Shown piece by piece: positions 40,950-50,958 of a stretch of 64,000 bases of DNA (position 1 is its first letter; every line of letters begins with the position of its first letter). The stretch is from NCBI GenBank assembly GCA_900239685.1, contig OENT01000051.1:124001-188000 (forward strand), in the 5' to 3' direction. The notes beneath the pieces were generated by a model. That model was not told the DNA's origin. It was given only the letters and a program-made list of their open reading frames with translations, and made no database searches. The translations under genes and the position numbers were made by a program. Source of the DNA: Rotaria macrura. Taxonomy: Eukaryota > Rotifera > Eurotatoria > Philodinida > Philodinidae.

Positions 40950-43172
40950 ATGACATCATTTGCGGCTACGTTCGGTTCGCCAGATGAAGGACAAAATTAT
41001 TCGACTAATATTGGCAGTAATTCAATGAAAACTACGGATGATCATCGAGAATCAAATACTTTCTCAAGTATTGATCTCGATCAACAGTTGACATTGTCAA
41101 AAGAACATCATTCGCCCTACGTTAGTCTTAGTGATGCAGCTACATTCCAAGCTGACTCATCATCAATAAATGGCGCCATAGGTAGTACCTTTTCACGCAA
41201 CCTGCCATTTTCATCTCAAGAGCTTCGTTCTAGTACGATCAAAACATATTGTTTGAAATTATTCTCATTTATTATCGATTTTCATTTTCTAAGATCAAAG
41301 TTTTTCATCAGCTACAATGAAAACAACATCATCAATCCCCACTGATCGACGAATATCCATTCCAGATATGTCAAAATTATCAGCATCATCAGCCGTTGCT
41401 GCCGTTGGACCAACCATTGACAAATTTAAACAATGGAGTGTTTCAACATACAAATGTACAAAACAATCAATATATGAAAAACTAGGAAAAACCTCACGTA
41501 CAGTTGATGTTGAAGTTGATACTCAAATAGAGGTTTTATTCACAAAGCGAAATATCTAATGATAGTAAATATTTCTTATGCCTTCATTTTATTTTTGCTT
41601 TAGCAACTCAGAGAAACCAAACGTCGGTATGAAAATATGCTTGCATTAGCGCGTAGTTATGCAAATCATTTTCTAAGTTTAATGCAAACACAAAGAGCTC
41701 TTTGTAAGTTATACGAGATAGTTAGATGTTCTATTACACATCTGTATACTTCGTCTTAGGTGATCAATTTCTCGAATTGAAACAAAAATCATTTCTTCTT
41801 TGTGATGAATTCAATTACAATGCTGAAACACAAAGATTATTAGTGCATAATGGTGAAGTATTATTAAATGCTTTAAATTATTTTATCTCAACATTGAATA
41901 CACTTTGTACCAAAACAATTGAAGATACAATGAATACAATTCGATTATATGAAATAGCCCGGTGAGAATATAAAAATATTGAGTGATCAACATAAATGGT
42001 TGCCTAATAGATGTTTCCTTTTATCGTTTATTCCATCATTTAGTATGTTTATTAAAAAAACATAAATGAAAAGCTATACAATCTATACTATTAACTTTAT
42101 TTATACTCATTTTTTTATATTCGATGGTATGATCACCATGATTTGTTGATACATGATGAGTTCGTTTTCCTATTTCATCCATTGATATAGCGTAGTTCTT
42201 AACTTTATCTGCTCGTATACTGTTACTTGTAGCATCGCACACGTTACAATCGGAAACATCGAAATCAGTACGATCTAAGGACCATCTTTGATAGTCATTT
42301 GGGATTTTATAAGTTTTCACTAACTAACAGTTTTTTTTCTACAGATATTATTTCCTACAATGAATTTCCGATGCATTTCTTAGAAGTAACAACAGAATGA
42401 GTATAGCAATAATAATAGTATTGATAGACGAGTTAAGTGATATAAATCACCAAGCAGCACAGTTACGATCTTTCATATACTTTATCAGGGGAACAAATAC
42501 AACATGAAATCGTCGTGTACTTACAAGATGAACTTCTCTTTTTTGCAAAGACTCTCAACATAGGTTCGATACAAATCAATCGATTGAAACACAAAAATGA
42601 ATATAAATAAGGCATATCAAATATCTTGTACAACTTTTCATCTTTAGTTTATGTTTGTCTTTTTAATTTTAACGTAAATATACTAGATGATATAAAAGAG
42701 AAAATCTAGAAATTGATATTTCAGTGTGATTTCTCCTGACAGTTTGCTTGATTTCACAGGAGATGTTTTTGTTGCTATTTTTAGACTAGAGTATGATGCT
42801 TGTCGAACAGAATTGGAACTCTTACCACAAGGTTCACAAAAGAATGAAAAACAAGATGAATTTCAAAAATATAAAGATAAATATGAACAATTAAAAAGCG
42901 ATGTTAGTATTAAACTTAAATTTCTCGATGAAAATCAGGTAGATTCGAATTCAATTTTGAACACTTCTAATATTATTATTACCATTTTCATATATTCTTA
43001 GACTAAGGTTATGAAAAAACAATTACTTCTTTTTCATAATGCTATTGCAGCGTATTTTTCTGGTAATAAAGAAGCACTTGATGCAACCATGAAACAATTT
43101 AACTTGAAAATGAAAGCTAGTGATGAAAATTCTCAAGATAATAAGTCATTTTTAGAACAGTTTAATCATTAG
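40950..43172 (+). CDS. ARFIP2: Arfaptin (AH/BAR-domain, Arf/Rac/Arl1 binding)
   Basis: Arfaptins bend membranes and bind Arl1/Arf and Rac at the trans-Golgi. The N-terminal 110 residues or so are Ser/Thr-rich and disordered ([14 protein letters not shown]...). The AH/BAR domain starts about 41398: [132 protein letters not shown]. Family motifs are complete from the first helix to the end, TAG at 43170-43172. Exons: about 40950-41230, 41313-41533, 41605-41703, 41760-41961, 42785-42937, 43001-43172. The 41962-42784 intron is much larger than the others. ARFIP1 and ARFIP2 cannot be told apart here. Confidence 0.93.
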
Positions 43173-43519
43173 CATTCGAAATGTCTTCTTGTTTTTACTT
43201 TGTATTCATAAGGTGAATGGTACTATTCGTTTTTTAATCTATTTCTGATTATATTTCTTTTATACACTAATGTGCTACTGTTTTTTTTTCTTTTCGTCTT
43301 CTATGTGTATATGTATTTCTATTGTTTTTAGTCATATATATTTAGATATTTCTTTTCTTTTTCGGTGGAATTTGTTTTTTTCTTCTGATCACCCATCAAT
43401 GTTTCCTTTCTTTTGTTTATTTGTTGGTTTCATAGTGGAAAAAAAAAACAATAAAAAGGGAATCGATAAAAGAAAATTAAAGTTCAAATTGATTTCTGTT
43501 TTGTATATATATTTAAAAG

Positions 43520-44176
43520 ATGCTATACGATTGTATTGTTATACCTGGAGGTGGTGTTGATTTAAATGGATCTCCATCCGCTTGGGTATGTGCTCGTCTT
43601 GATCGTGCACTTGAAATGGCACTGTCGACATCATATTTTTTGGTTTTAAGTCGTGGTACGACACATCATCCACCTGTACTTGATAAAAATTTCTTTCCAA
43701 TCGATGAAGCATCGGCTAGTGCTGCTTACCTAATCGATCGTGATATTCCAACGAATAAGATTCTAATAGAAAATTGGTCACTAGATACCATTGGCAATGC
43801 TTATTTTGCTCGACAATGTATTCTAGAACCAATGGAATTATATCGTCTAGCTGTCATAACCAATGAGTTTCATATGCCTCGGACGAAGTTCATATTCGAT
43901 TGGATTTTTTCATTATCAAATTCAACGAAAGATCGTTGTGAAAAATTTAAAATTGATTATTTTACTGTCAACAATCAAGATATGACTGATGAACAACTAT
44001 TAGCGCGTATTGACAAAGAACGTGTTGCATGTGAAGATGTAAAAAAGAAAATAGAACTAATAAAAAACTTCTCTCAAATGGCTCAATTCTTATTTATTGA
44101 ACATGGAGCGTATCGAGCAAAAGGTCTTCATTCACGTCGAAGTCAACTCGATGCTTTAACGGCTTCAACATATTAA
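43520..44176 (+). CDS. DUF218/YdcF-like protein, intronless
   Basis: A single 218-codon exon. It matches the DUF218 pattern: CIVIPGGGVD (residues 5-14), YFLVLSRGTTHHPP (about 38-51), IDEASASAAYLIDRDIPTNK (about 59-78), ILIENWSLDTIGNAYF (about 79-94) and LAVITNEFHMPRTKFIFDWI (about 107-126). Bacterial relatives include YdcF and SanA-type envelope proteins; the biochemical role in eukaryotes is unclear. No signal peptide or membrane segment is evident. The start at 43520 is the first ATG, preceded by tttaaaag. It lies 347 bp after arfaptin on the same strand. The lack of introns and the mainly bacterial/protist family distribution allow ancient or lateral transfer, but the case is weaker than for the monooxygenase. 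Confidence 0.83.
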   Translation: MLYDCIVIPGGGVDLNGSPSAWVCARLDRALEMALSTSYFLVLSRGTTHHPPVLDKNFFPIDEASASAAYLIDRDIPTNKILIENWSLDTIGNAYFARQCILEPMELYRLAVITNEFHMPRTKFIFDWIFSLSNSTKDRCEKFKIDYFTVNNQDMTDEQLLARIDKERVACEDVKKKIELIKNFSQMAQFLFIEHGAYRAKGLHSRRSQLDALTASTY

Positions 44177-45282
44177 CTTTGATCATAGGTATTTTACATG
44201 CATGAAATGGTTATACATATTCGACATCGATTCTCATCCATGAACCTATAAAACAATTAATCGATTAAAATGAAATGCAAAGTATAATTTCGTTTTACGA
44301 ACAATAGTCATGAGCCACAAATAGGATTAGTTATTTCATTGTGATGAATACTGTTTTTTTTCTTCAAATATATATATTTAAAATTTTTCCTATAGATTGT
44401 GAAGTGATTCATGATTGTCATCCAAATGGGTTCTTTTTATAAAATACTTTAGTCAAGAAATAATCTTATGAAAATTTTTCCTAACAGTAATCAACAATTC
44501 AGTTAGCATTTTAATTTCTAACTATTGAAATTTTCAAATAAACGCTAGTAGAATGGCTATTATTTTCCATGGATTTTTCTCAAACTATTTTGAAAAAGAA
44601 GCATTAAAATAGTCATTGTATCTTGTATGTTTCGTCAAATTTCTCTATGAATAAATTCTCAAAAAAAAAATTCATAACTAATCATGTCTTCGTTTAAATA
44701 TCAGATTTCATGTTGAAGAATTTCTAATCCATCCCGGTTTTTTATCTTCTTCTCGATCGATTGGGAATAAGTGTTACTCGAACATTTTCTACAGATATTC
44801 ACCGAGCATAATCAATTAATTCATTTAGTATACTATAACAGTTGATTGGTTTATTCTCATTGCTTTCATAAATTTTAACGACAATATGATATGATGGATA
44901 TAACTTTACCAATAATGTCTGTTTTGGAATTTATTCATTGGAAGAAATTCCCTTTTATGAAAATAGCATTTTCGATATTTGGCATGTGCACTATCGGCAT
45001 ACATGAATATTATCGATTGAAAGAATGTTCATTACTAGAAAAGTCAGTAATTAAAAAGTATATTTCTATGTAACATTAAAATTCATTATAGAATGTAGAA
45101 GTTTTCTATGAACGACACTCAAACAAGTTTTATTACATTTGTTTTATTAAAATATGATACACCCTTTGAGAATGTTTTAATGATTTTATTATAGCAAAGA
45201 TATGTATATTAAACGAATACTGAAGAGAGACGCACACCCACACAAACATCAAAATTAAACGAATAAAAAGAAACAAAAGCAT
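44177..45282. other. Convergent intergenic region
   Basis: 3' flanks of the DUF218 gene (+) and IFT54 (-). AT-rich, with no supported gene. The 60-codon frame at 44891-45073 is judged spurious. Confidence 0.5.
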
Positions 45283-47942
45283 TCATTTAGTTTTACGAAT
45301 TATATCAAGCAGACGACTTGCATTCGCTTTTTCATTATTATTAATCTTTTTCTTCATAAATATAATTCGATTCTTCATATCAATGATTTGTTCATCGAAA
45401 TCAAGTAATGCAGCTCGAAGTGGTTCAAGACTTTGGTCCGTTGTACTAAAAATCGAAGATATACAGATTTAGTAATGCATTCATCATTGCAGACATTGAA
45501 TATCTCTCTCGCTTTCTCTTCGTCGTTTGATTACGAGATACGTCGCTGTTCAAAGCTCGATAATACAAAAGAACTGATTCAAACATTAAGGATCAGATTT
45601 TCATCGATGTTCACTGTACTCAACTGGTGAATACGATAATTCGGGTATTTTAAATTTACATGAAAGATATTAGAAACATACATCAAATGATTGAGTTAAA
45701 TTTTTCGAACTATCGATTCAGTTAATCAATGTGAACTCGTCAAAGTGAACTACTGCATCCTTTTTCGTGCTGCTAACCTAAATAGTTAGGATCATCTATT
45801 CTTTTTCTCTAACACTTACAATTTTTCTTTTCGTAAATCAACAACTGTTCGTTTATATTCATCAGTATAATTTTGCATTTCTTTAGCCATCATTTCATAA
45901 TCTTCTTGAAGATATTCGAGTATTTTGCCCAATGGTACGACACTAAAAAATAAACACAAGAACACCGTGTTAGAAAATAATTCTTTTGTGTTTCATGAGA
46001 AAATAACCTTTTTGTAAGTGATTGAATAGTTTCCCGAAGTTTATCAACATCTTTTTGAATTTTTTCACGTTCACGTCGACGTTGTGCATCATTTTGCGCA
46101 ATAGTTTTCTTGAAACAGACAGAACATCATTCGACATATTTTAGTTAAGAAAATATTTACCACATCAGAACGTTGCCCAGCTATTTCACTTCCGTGCTCT
46201 AGTTGTTTTTTTTTATCAATCATTGCTTTTACGAGTGCACCATGTTGATCAGCTTCATCATCATCTTGATCCCCCGTACCACCACCTCGACTATCCGAAT
46301 CATCTTGTCTCTAGAAGAAAAAATAAAACAAAGAAAATTTTCGATTGCAAACCAAGAGAATAAAACTGATATTTACAAATGATTTGGTTAATGAAGGTTT
46401 TTCTTCTTGTATTAGATAATTCTCGTCGTCGTCATCGTTATCATTATTCATATCATTATCACGAGCTCCTTTACTTTCTATAATTAAAGTAGCCTGACCA
46501 CGTTGCGCAGCACTAGGTACTCTTGTCAGAAGAAATCAAACGAATGAACAATGATTCGAAAGGAAAACCTAGAACTATTTACCTTCCTGCTGATCCAGAT
46601 ATCTCATCTGATGTTGCTACTTTCATTGGCTTACGACTTTTAGCTGCTGTATTAGCAGTACCCGGCCGAACGAGAGGTCTTCTGCAAAAATTAGAAAAAT
46701 ACTATCTATTGAAATAAAAATTCAATGAAAACGCACTCGTCTGTATTATCTCGATCATTGGACGTTGATCTTGTCTGTGGTGGCGGTGGCTGCCGTGACG
46801 GTTGCTCATCTAAATACGCATTAAGTTCATGGCGAGAAACTTCCATCGATGTTTCTATACAAACTTTTTGGAGATGCTGGCTTCTGTTGTTGACTACCAG
46901 TGTTTTGTTGTTTTCGTGGACCTTTAGCTGACGATGGACGCGTTGGTCGACGAGTTCTCGATTCCTCTTCATCCTAAATTCAATATTCATATGAAACCAA
47001 AACAAACAATAGAAAAACGGTTGTGTCCACAACTTTTTTATCATTATCATCGTCGTCATCTTGTTTTTGTGCAGCTGCTGATTTTTTATCTTCGCTAGTA
47101 GTGTCTTCACTCGGTCGAGTACTTCGTCTTCTTTTGCTATGGCTACTCGTTTCTGTATCATTTTGTTCCTAGTGAATGACAATCAATAATGAAAAATAGA
47201 GAAAAGATTTATTTCACTATTCGAAGCTGATATCATGTCCATCGGTTTTTACTTTGGTTGACTCTTTTGAACTTGTCTTTTTTTCTGTTGTTGATTCTTC
47301 ACGTTCGTAGGATTTGCTGGTACGCTCTTCTTTTGCTTTATGTTTTTCCGATGGTTCTTGATCTTTACGATCTCGGCTACGTGCTGGTTCTTCATTCTCA
47401 TTGGTTTCACCTGAATTTTGTAAAGTTTTTCGAATAACTTCATTATTGTCAACATTTGCATTAATAGCTTCAGCAAGCGCTTGCAATAAAAGATTTGTTT
47501 TATCTGCTTCTTGGCCAGCTAAAATTTTAGAAACACGTACATCCGGCGGTCGTTTCACAGCAATATCTAAATTCACAGAAGAAGAATATTATTGAAATGC
47601 ATCCACGATCCATCAATATTCAACTTACAAACAGCAGTAACAAGTTTTTTCATAAACAGCGTTTTATTATCCCGCCCCTCTTTCAGGTAGCCTGATGTAA
47701 GTTCTTCATCTGAATATAATCCTTGAAGAAAATTTGTCTTTTTCACAACCTAAATTGCCAGCATTTGCAATAAAAGGACAAGATCTCTGTAATGATTAAC
47801 ATACTGCTTTAACAATATCTTGCAAAAATTGCACTGGTGGCCGACTTAGAAGTTTATCGGTCAATGCTGGTGCATTAATTATTTGACCGAGTGTATCTTG
47901 AGTACGTTTAATTATATCTGGATCAATAGCAGATTCACTCAT
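45283..47942 (-). CDS. TRAF3IP1: IFT54 / TRAF3-interacting protein 1
   Basis: Subunit of the intraflagellar transport B complex, needed for cilium assembly and able to contact tubulin. The minus-strand ATG is at 47942 (MSESAIDPDIIKRTQDTLGQ). The N-terminal calponin-homology-like domain spans about 47942-47500 (LLSRPPVQFLQDIVKAV, LKEGRDNKTLFMKKL, AVKRPPDVRVSKILAG). A Lys/Glu/Ser-rich central region follows (47480-46960), then the Pro/Ser-rich TRRPTRPSSAKGPRK segment (about 46945) and RPLVRPGTANTAAK (about 46675). The C-terminal coiled coil that pairs with IFT20 covers 46250-45283 (LRETIQSLTKSVVPLGKILE, YLQEDYEAM, and the end RLLDIIRKTK). TGA at 45283-45285. It has about ten exons with short introns. 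Domain order and length agree with the family. A few internal junctions (46680-46960) were not fully resolved. Confidence 0.92.
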
Positions 47943-48633
47943 GTTGTATTTAGTTTAGAGTATTGGAACTGAAATGTCCGAATTCTTTTTCTCCATATCA
48001 TGATTACATTCCTCAACTATCACTTAGTAACTCAGATGTAACTGATTTATTGGTAAGACAAGAAGTAGATGCCGCTCTGTACCAATCCATTATTTAATGT
48101 GCTGAAACAAAAATACCTGTATATTCAAATCAATGAATATCACAATTTAAATTTAAGTTCAAATGCAACACGACCATGATTATTAAAAGCATGAAGATGA
48201 TCTATTTCTCCTATGCCTGATGCTTTTTTCATATTGATAAGTGAAATTTTGAGATAATATGTCCATTTCCATTAATAAGTATATAGTTATTAATGCTTAT
48301 AGTTTCTCGAGAAAAATTTACAAATGTAAAATGAGGTGTCATTTGTTCATAGAATCGAACTGAAATCAGCAATCATAATGTGTGAGACATCCAATTTTAT
48401 GCATTTATACTCTGGAAAAGATATGCATGACAACTGTGATTTTTGTAAATAATAGACATTTTAAAAATGTTCAAGAAAACAACTCATGAACCACATCAAA
48501 AGGAGGTTATCCAAATTTGAATAACATTTTCATAATGGGTACTATCGCATATATTGTAGATAATTACAAGTTATGTCAAATGAAAGTTGCGTAAAGTGAA
48601 AAGATAAAAAAGAAGTCATTTTCAATCAAATCG
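47943..48633. other. Region upstream of IFT54
   Basis: Contains the IFT54 promoter and 5' UTR. No other supported gene; AT-rich and low in coding potential. Confidence 0.4.
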
Positions 48634-49013
48634 TACATATATATATAACCAGGTGAATGAATCCAATACCGAATCCGATCGGATCCTACGATCCGATGAA
48701 ATCTTATGGGAATCCGGGTTGTGGAAACAGTAACGGATCGGATGGAAGAAACCTATTTTATTATTTGTGTACGAATTAGCATTTAATCCCAATAGTGGAG
48801 GCCTGTTTTATCATACGATGAAATCCAATCGGATTCCGATAGTAGGATTCGATAAAATCCAACACTAGGGATCCGAATCTCGGATCGCAACCAGGAATTC
48901 GATGGGATTTCGTCGGAAAAGAGAAACTCCGATAGAAACATGATCGGATTCGACAGGCATCCGATCGGATCCAACGGTCGGAATGATCCTCCTGGGTATA
49001 TATATATATGTGC
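48634..49013. mobile_element. Short inverted-repeat element with GATCGGAT repeats (C)
   Basis: The ends are inverted: acatatatatataaccagg at the left and ctgggtatatatatatatgt at the right. The inside is richer in GC than its flanks and packed with degenerate GATCGGATCC/CGGAT words in both orientations. Near-identical atccgatcggatcc blocks lie at about 48673 and 48960. No reading frame of note. It looks like a MITE-like or satellite-like insertion into a (TA)n tract. Confidence 0.6.
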
Positions 49014-49149
49014 AGTATGCATTACTATCGATAAATCGTGTTGCACGCAAGAGGAACAAAAGCGACAAAAATAAGACCGTCGACTTTTAACCCGTGTAAA
49101 TGCTCGATGGCAGCACAATAGTGAAACCGTCGCTAGAGAAAAGGGATAT

Positions 49150-49765
49150 AGCGATGAAATGAATCAACTCAATAGTCCATGTGGTTTGTATGTCAATGAT
49201 GGTCAAACAATTTATGTATCTGATCGGTTGAATCATCGTATTATGGAATGGAAACTGAATACAACGCACGGCAAAGTCGTTGCTCCTGGAAATGAAGTGC
49301 ATCAAGTAGATCGTCCTCTCGATGTGATTATCGGAAAATAAAGAGATGATCTTATCATTTCAGATTCCAGAAACACAAGAGTAGTTCAATGGCCTCTTTC
49401 AAATCAAACTAGTGGAGAAACAATCTTTCCAAATATCGATTGCAAATGGTTGGTAATGAATCGATAATGGTTCTCTGAGTGGCGCGCCAGAAATTTCCTT
49501 GAGGATGGACTGAGCCCACCCTAGATCTTCTCTGACTCTGCTACTAAACTTTGATTCAAGGGCTTTAGAAATTTTTCAAGGTGGGCTCAACTTCTTCTCA
49601 GGTGGGCTGAGTCCACCCCTGGCGCCGCCACTAGGTTCTCTGTATGCCTTTGACGAGAGTAAACATGAAGTGAGACGATATCGAATTGGTGGACAGGCTG
49701 ATTATAAGACTAGTACATCATATCTAAATTCATTTCGAAGTTTAATGATCGATGACGAATTGTAG
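49150..49765 (+). pseudogene. NHL-repeat protein pseudogene, broken by a hAT-like MITE
   Basis: The reading frame SPCGLYVNDGQTIYVSDRLN, HRIMEWKLN, then (after an in-frame TAA at about 49339) DDLIISDSRNTRVVQWPLSN and SGETIFPNIDCKWL, is typical of NHL beta-propeller repeats. A 157-bp element then interrupts it at 49477-49633. The frame resumes as LYAFDESKHEVRRYRIGGQA and ends at TAG 49765. The early stop, a small indel before the insertion and the insertion itself mean it cannot encode a full propeller. Only two to three repeats remain. Intact copies probably exist elsewhere in the genome, since large NHL families occur in bdelloids. Confidence 0.75.
49477..49633. mobile_element. hAT-like MITE with target-site duplication
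   Basis: A 157-bp non-coding element with inverted ends: gagtggcgcgccag at the left, and the reverse complement of the right end reads tagtggcggcgccagg. It is flanked by direct repeats ggttctct at 49469-49476 and 49634-49641, which extend to nine bases if the following g is counted. An 8-bp duplication and a yAGTGGCG terminus fit the hAT superfamily; a 9-bp reading would fit Mutator-like elements. Internally it has inverted gtgggct/agcccac words. Confidence 0.82.
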
Positions 49766-50040
49766 AAAGAAAAAACAATAACTTGAAATCGTTTGTTTTC
49801 TTTCATAGAAAATTGTGACAATGATCATTTAATCTAAGTATAAAAAGAAATAATACTTGAGCTTTTGATCAAACAATCTCTGGTGGGTGTCGAATCCGGT
49901 GGGCAAAGGTTGTCCTCCCCTTTTCTTCTTCTTAATATTTGCTTTTTTTGAGTGAGTGGCTATGTATATTTTGGTGGGAAAATTGAGAATTGGTCAGGAT
50001 TAAAATTTGCCCTGGCAAAATTGGTATTCCAGTGTAAACT

Positions 50041-50695
50041 GGACAAAATTGGAATCCTAAGATAGAATGGAAATTTTCCAGACCAAATTGAGATTCCAAT
50101 TTTGACTGGACAAAATTAGGATTTGATTAGAGATAAAGTCAAGCAACCATGTGCTTCACCAGAGGTGAAATGGAATTGAAAAAAAGAAAAAGGTGAGCAA
50201 GTTGCATTAGCATTGACTTGCCAGTATGGCAAATTAGAAAATGCATATTCAGTTGAAGAACTTGTTGATTTAAAACTGGCTCTTCCGGAAGATTTACAAC
50301 AAATCGCTATTGGTAATTTAAAAGCTATTATATTTATTGGAGCATGTAAACTTGACGTACTTGGATCAACAACTGGTCGTACTTGTGATTTTAAGGGGAA
50401 GTGTGCTAAGAAACAAAGTCCATGTAAAATAACGGGAGTGTTTTGTTCCGCAAAATGTCATTCGAAATGTGTTGGTTGTTCCAGTATGCATAAATAGACT
50501 AAACTATCTTGATTTATTAATGTTAGGAAAAAACGATATACATTAATAAAAAGAAAGTTCTATTATGCTTTTATTTTAATTATTTAGATTGCTTGAATTT
50601 ATCTCTAATCAAATCCTAATTTTGTCAAGTTAAAATTGGAATCTCAATTTTTTCTGGTGAAATTTTATATTTGACCAAATTTCAATTTTGCCCTC
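50041..50695. mobile_element. Inverted-repeat element D with a Cys-rich reading frame
   Basis: Left arm 50083-50146 and right arm 50588-50650 are inverted copies (attgagattccaatttt, gacaaaattaggatttgatt, agagataaa). Weaker similarity extends outwards to about 50041 and 50695. The left side also contains several degenerate direct copies of a roughly 30-bp unit, caaaattgg-attcc...actgga. Between the arms lies the frame at 50198-50497. Confidence 0.65.
50198..50497 (+). CDS. Cys-rich ORF inside inverted-repeat element, possibly a fragment
   Basis: A frame of about 100 codons without a good ATG start, so it may be the 3' part of a larger or decayed gene. The first half is ordinary (YSVEELVDLKLALPEDLQQI). 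The C-terminus has seven cysteines spaced C-x5-C-x6-C-x6-C-x3-C-x3-C-x2-C (CDFKGKC...CHSKCVGC). This recalls CXC/TSO1-like zinc-binding clusters found in some transposon-encoded proteins, but I cannot assign a family. Its position between inverted arms suggests element cargo. Confidence 0.35.
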   Translation, partial: QVALALTCQYGKLENAYSVEELVDLKLALPEDLQQIAIGNLKAIIFIGACKLDVLGSTTGRTCDFKGKCAKKQSPCKITGVFCSAKCHSKCVGCSSMHK

Positions 50696-50958
50696 AACAT
50701 ATATGCACGTGACAACTTAGGATATAGTTAAATACAAAGGCATCAAGTGGCAACAACTTGCGGCTTGTCGAGACAATTGGAACAGAAACTAAAGAGGTCT
50801 TCATTTTGCAGTGGATCGATCCAGGCTGATGAAGATGATTATTGGATGTAAGGATTTTAAAGTTTACAACATCAAAAAGAGACAAACAGAAAAAAAGTAG
50901 ATAATGAACTATGATTATTGTCTTTAACGCATATCTGTAGCATATAAGAAACAGGAAA

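Noticed and set aside
42036-42320. Minus-strand 94-codon frame in the arfaptin intron
   Set aside because: It overlaps intron sequence only, with no motif; more likely chance than a nested gene.
49100-50100. NHL frame considered as an intact gene with an intron in place of the MITE
   Set aside because: The insert has inverted ends and a duplicated target instead of GT-AG borders, and an in-frame stop lies upstream of it.
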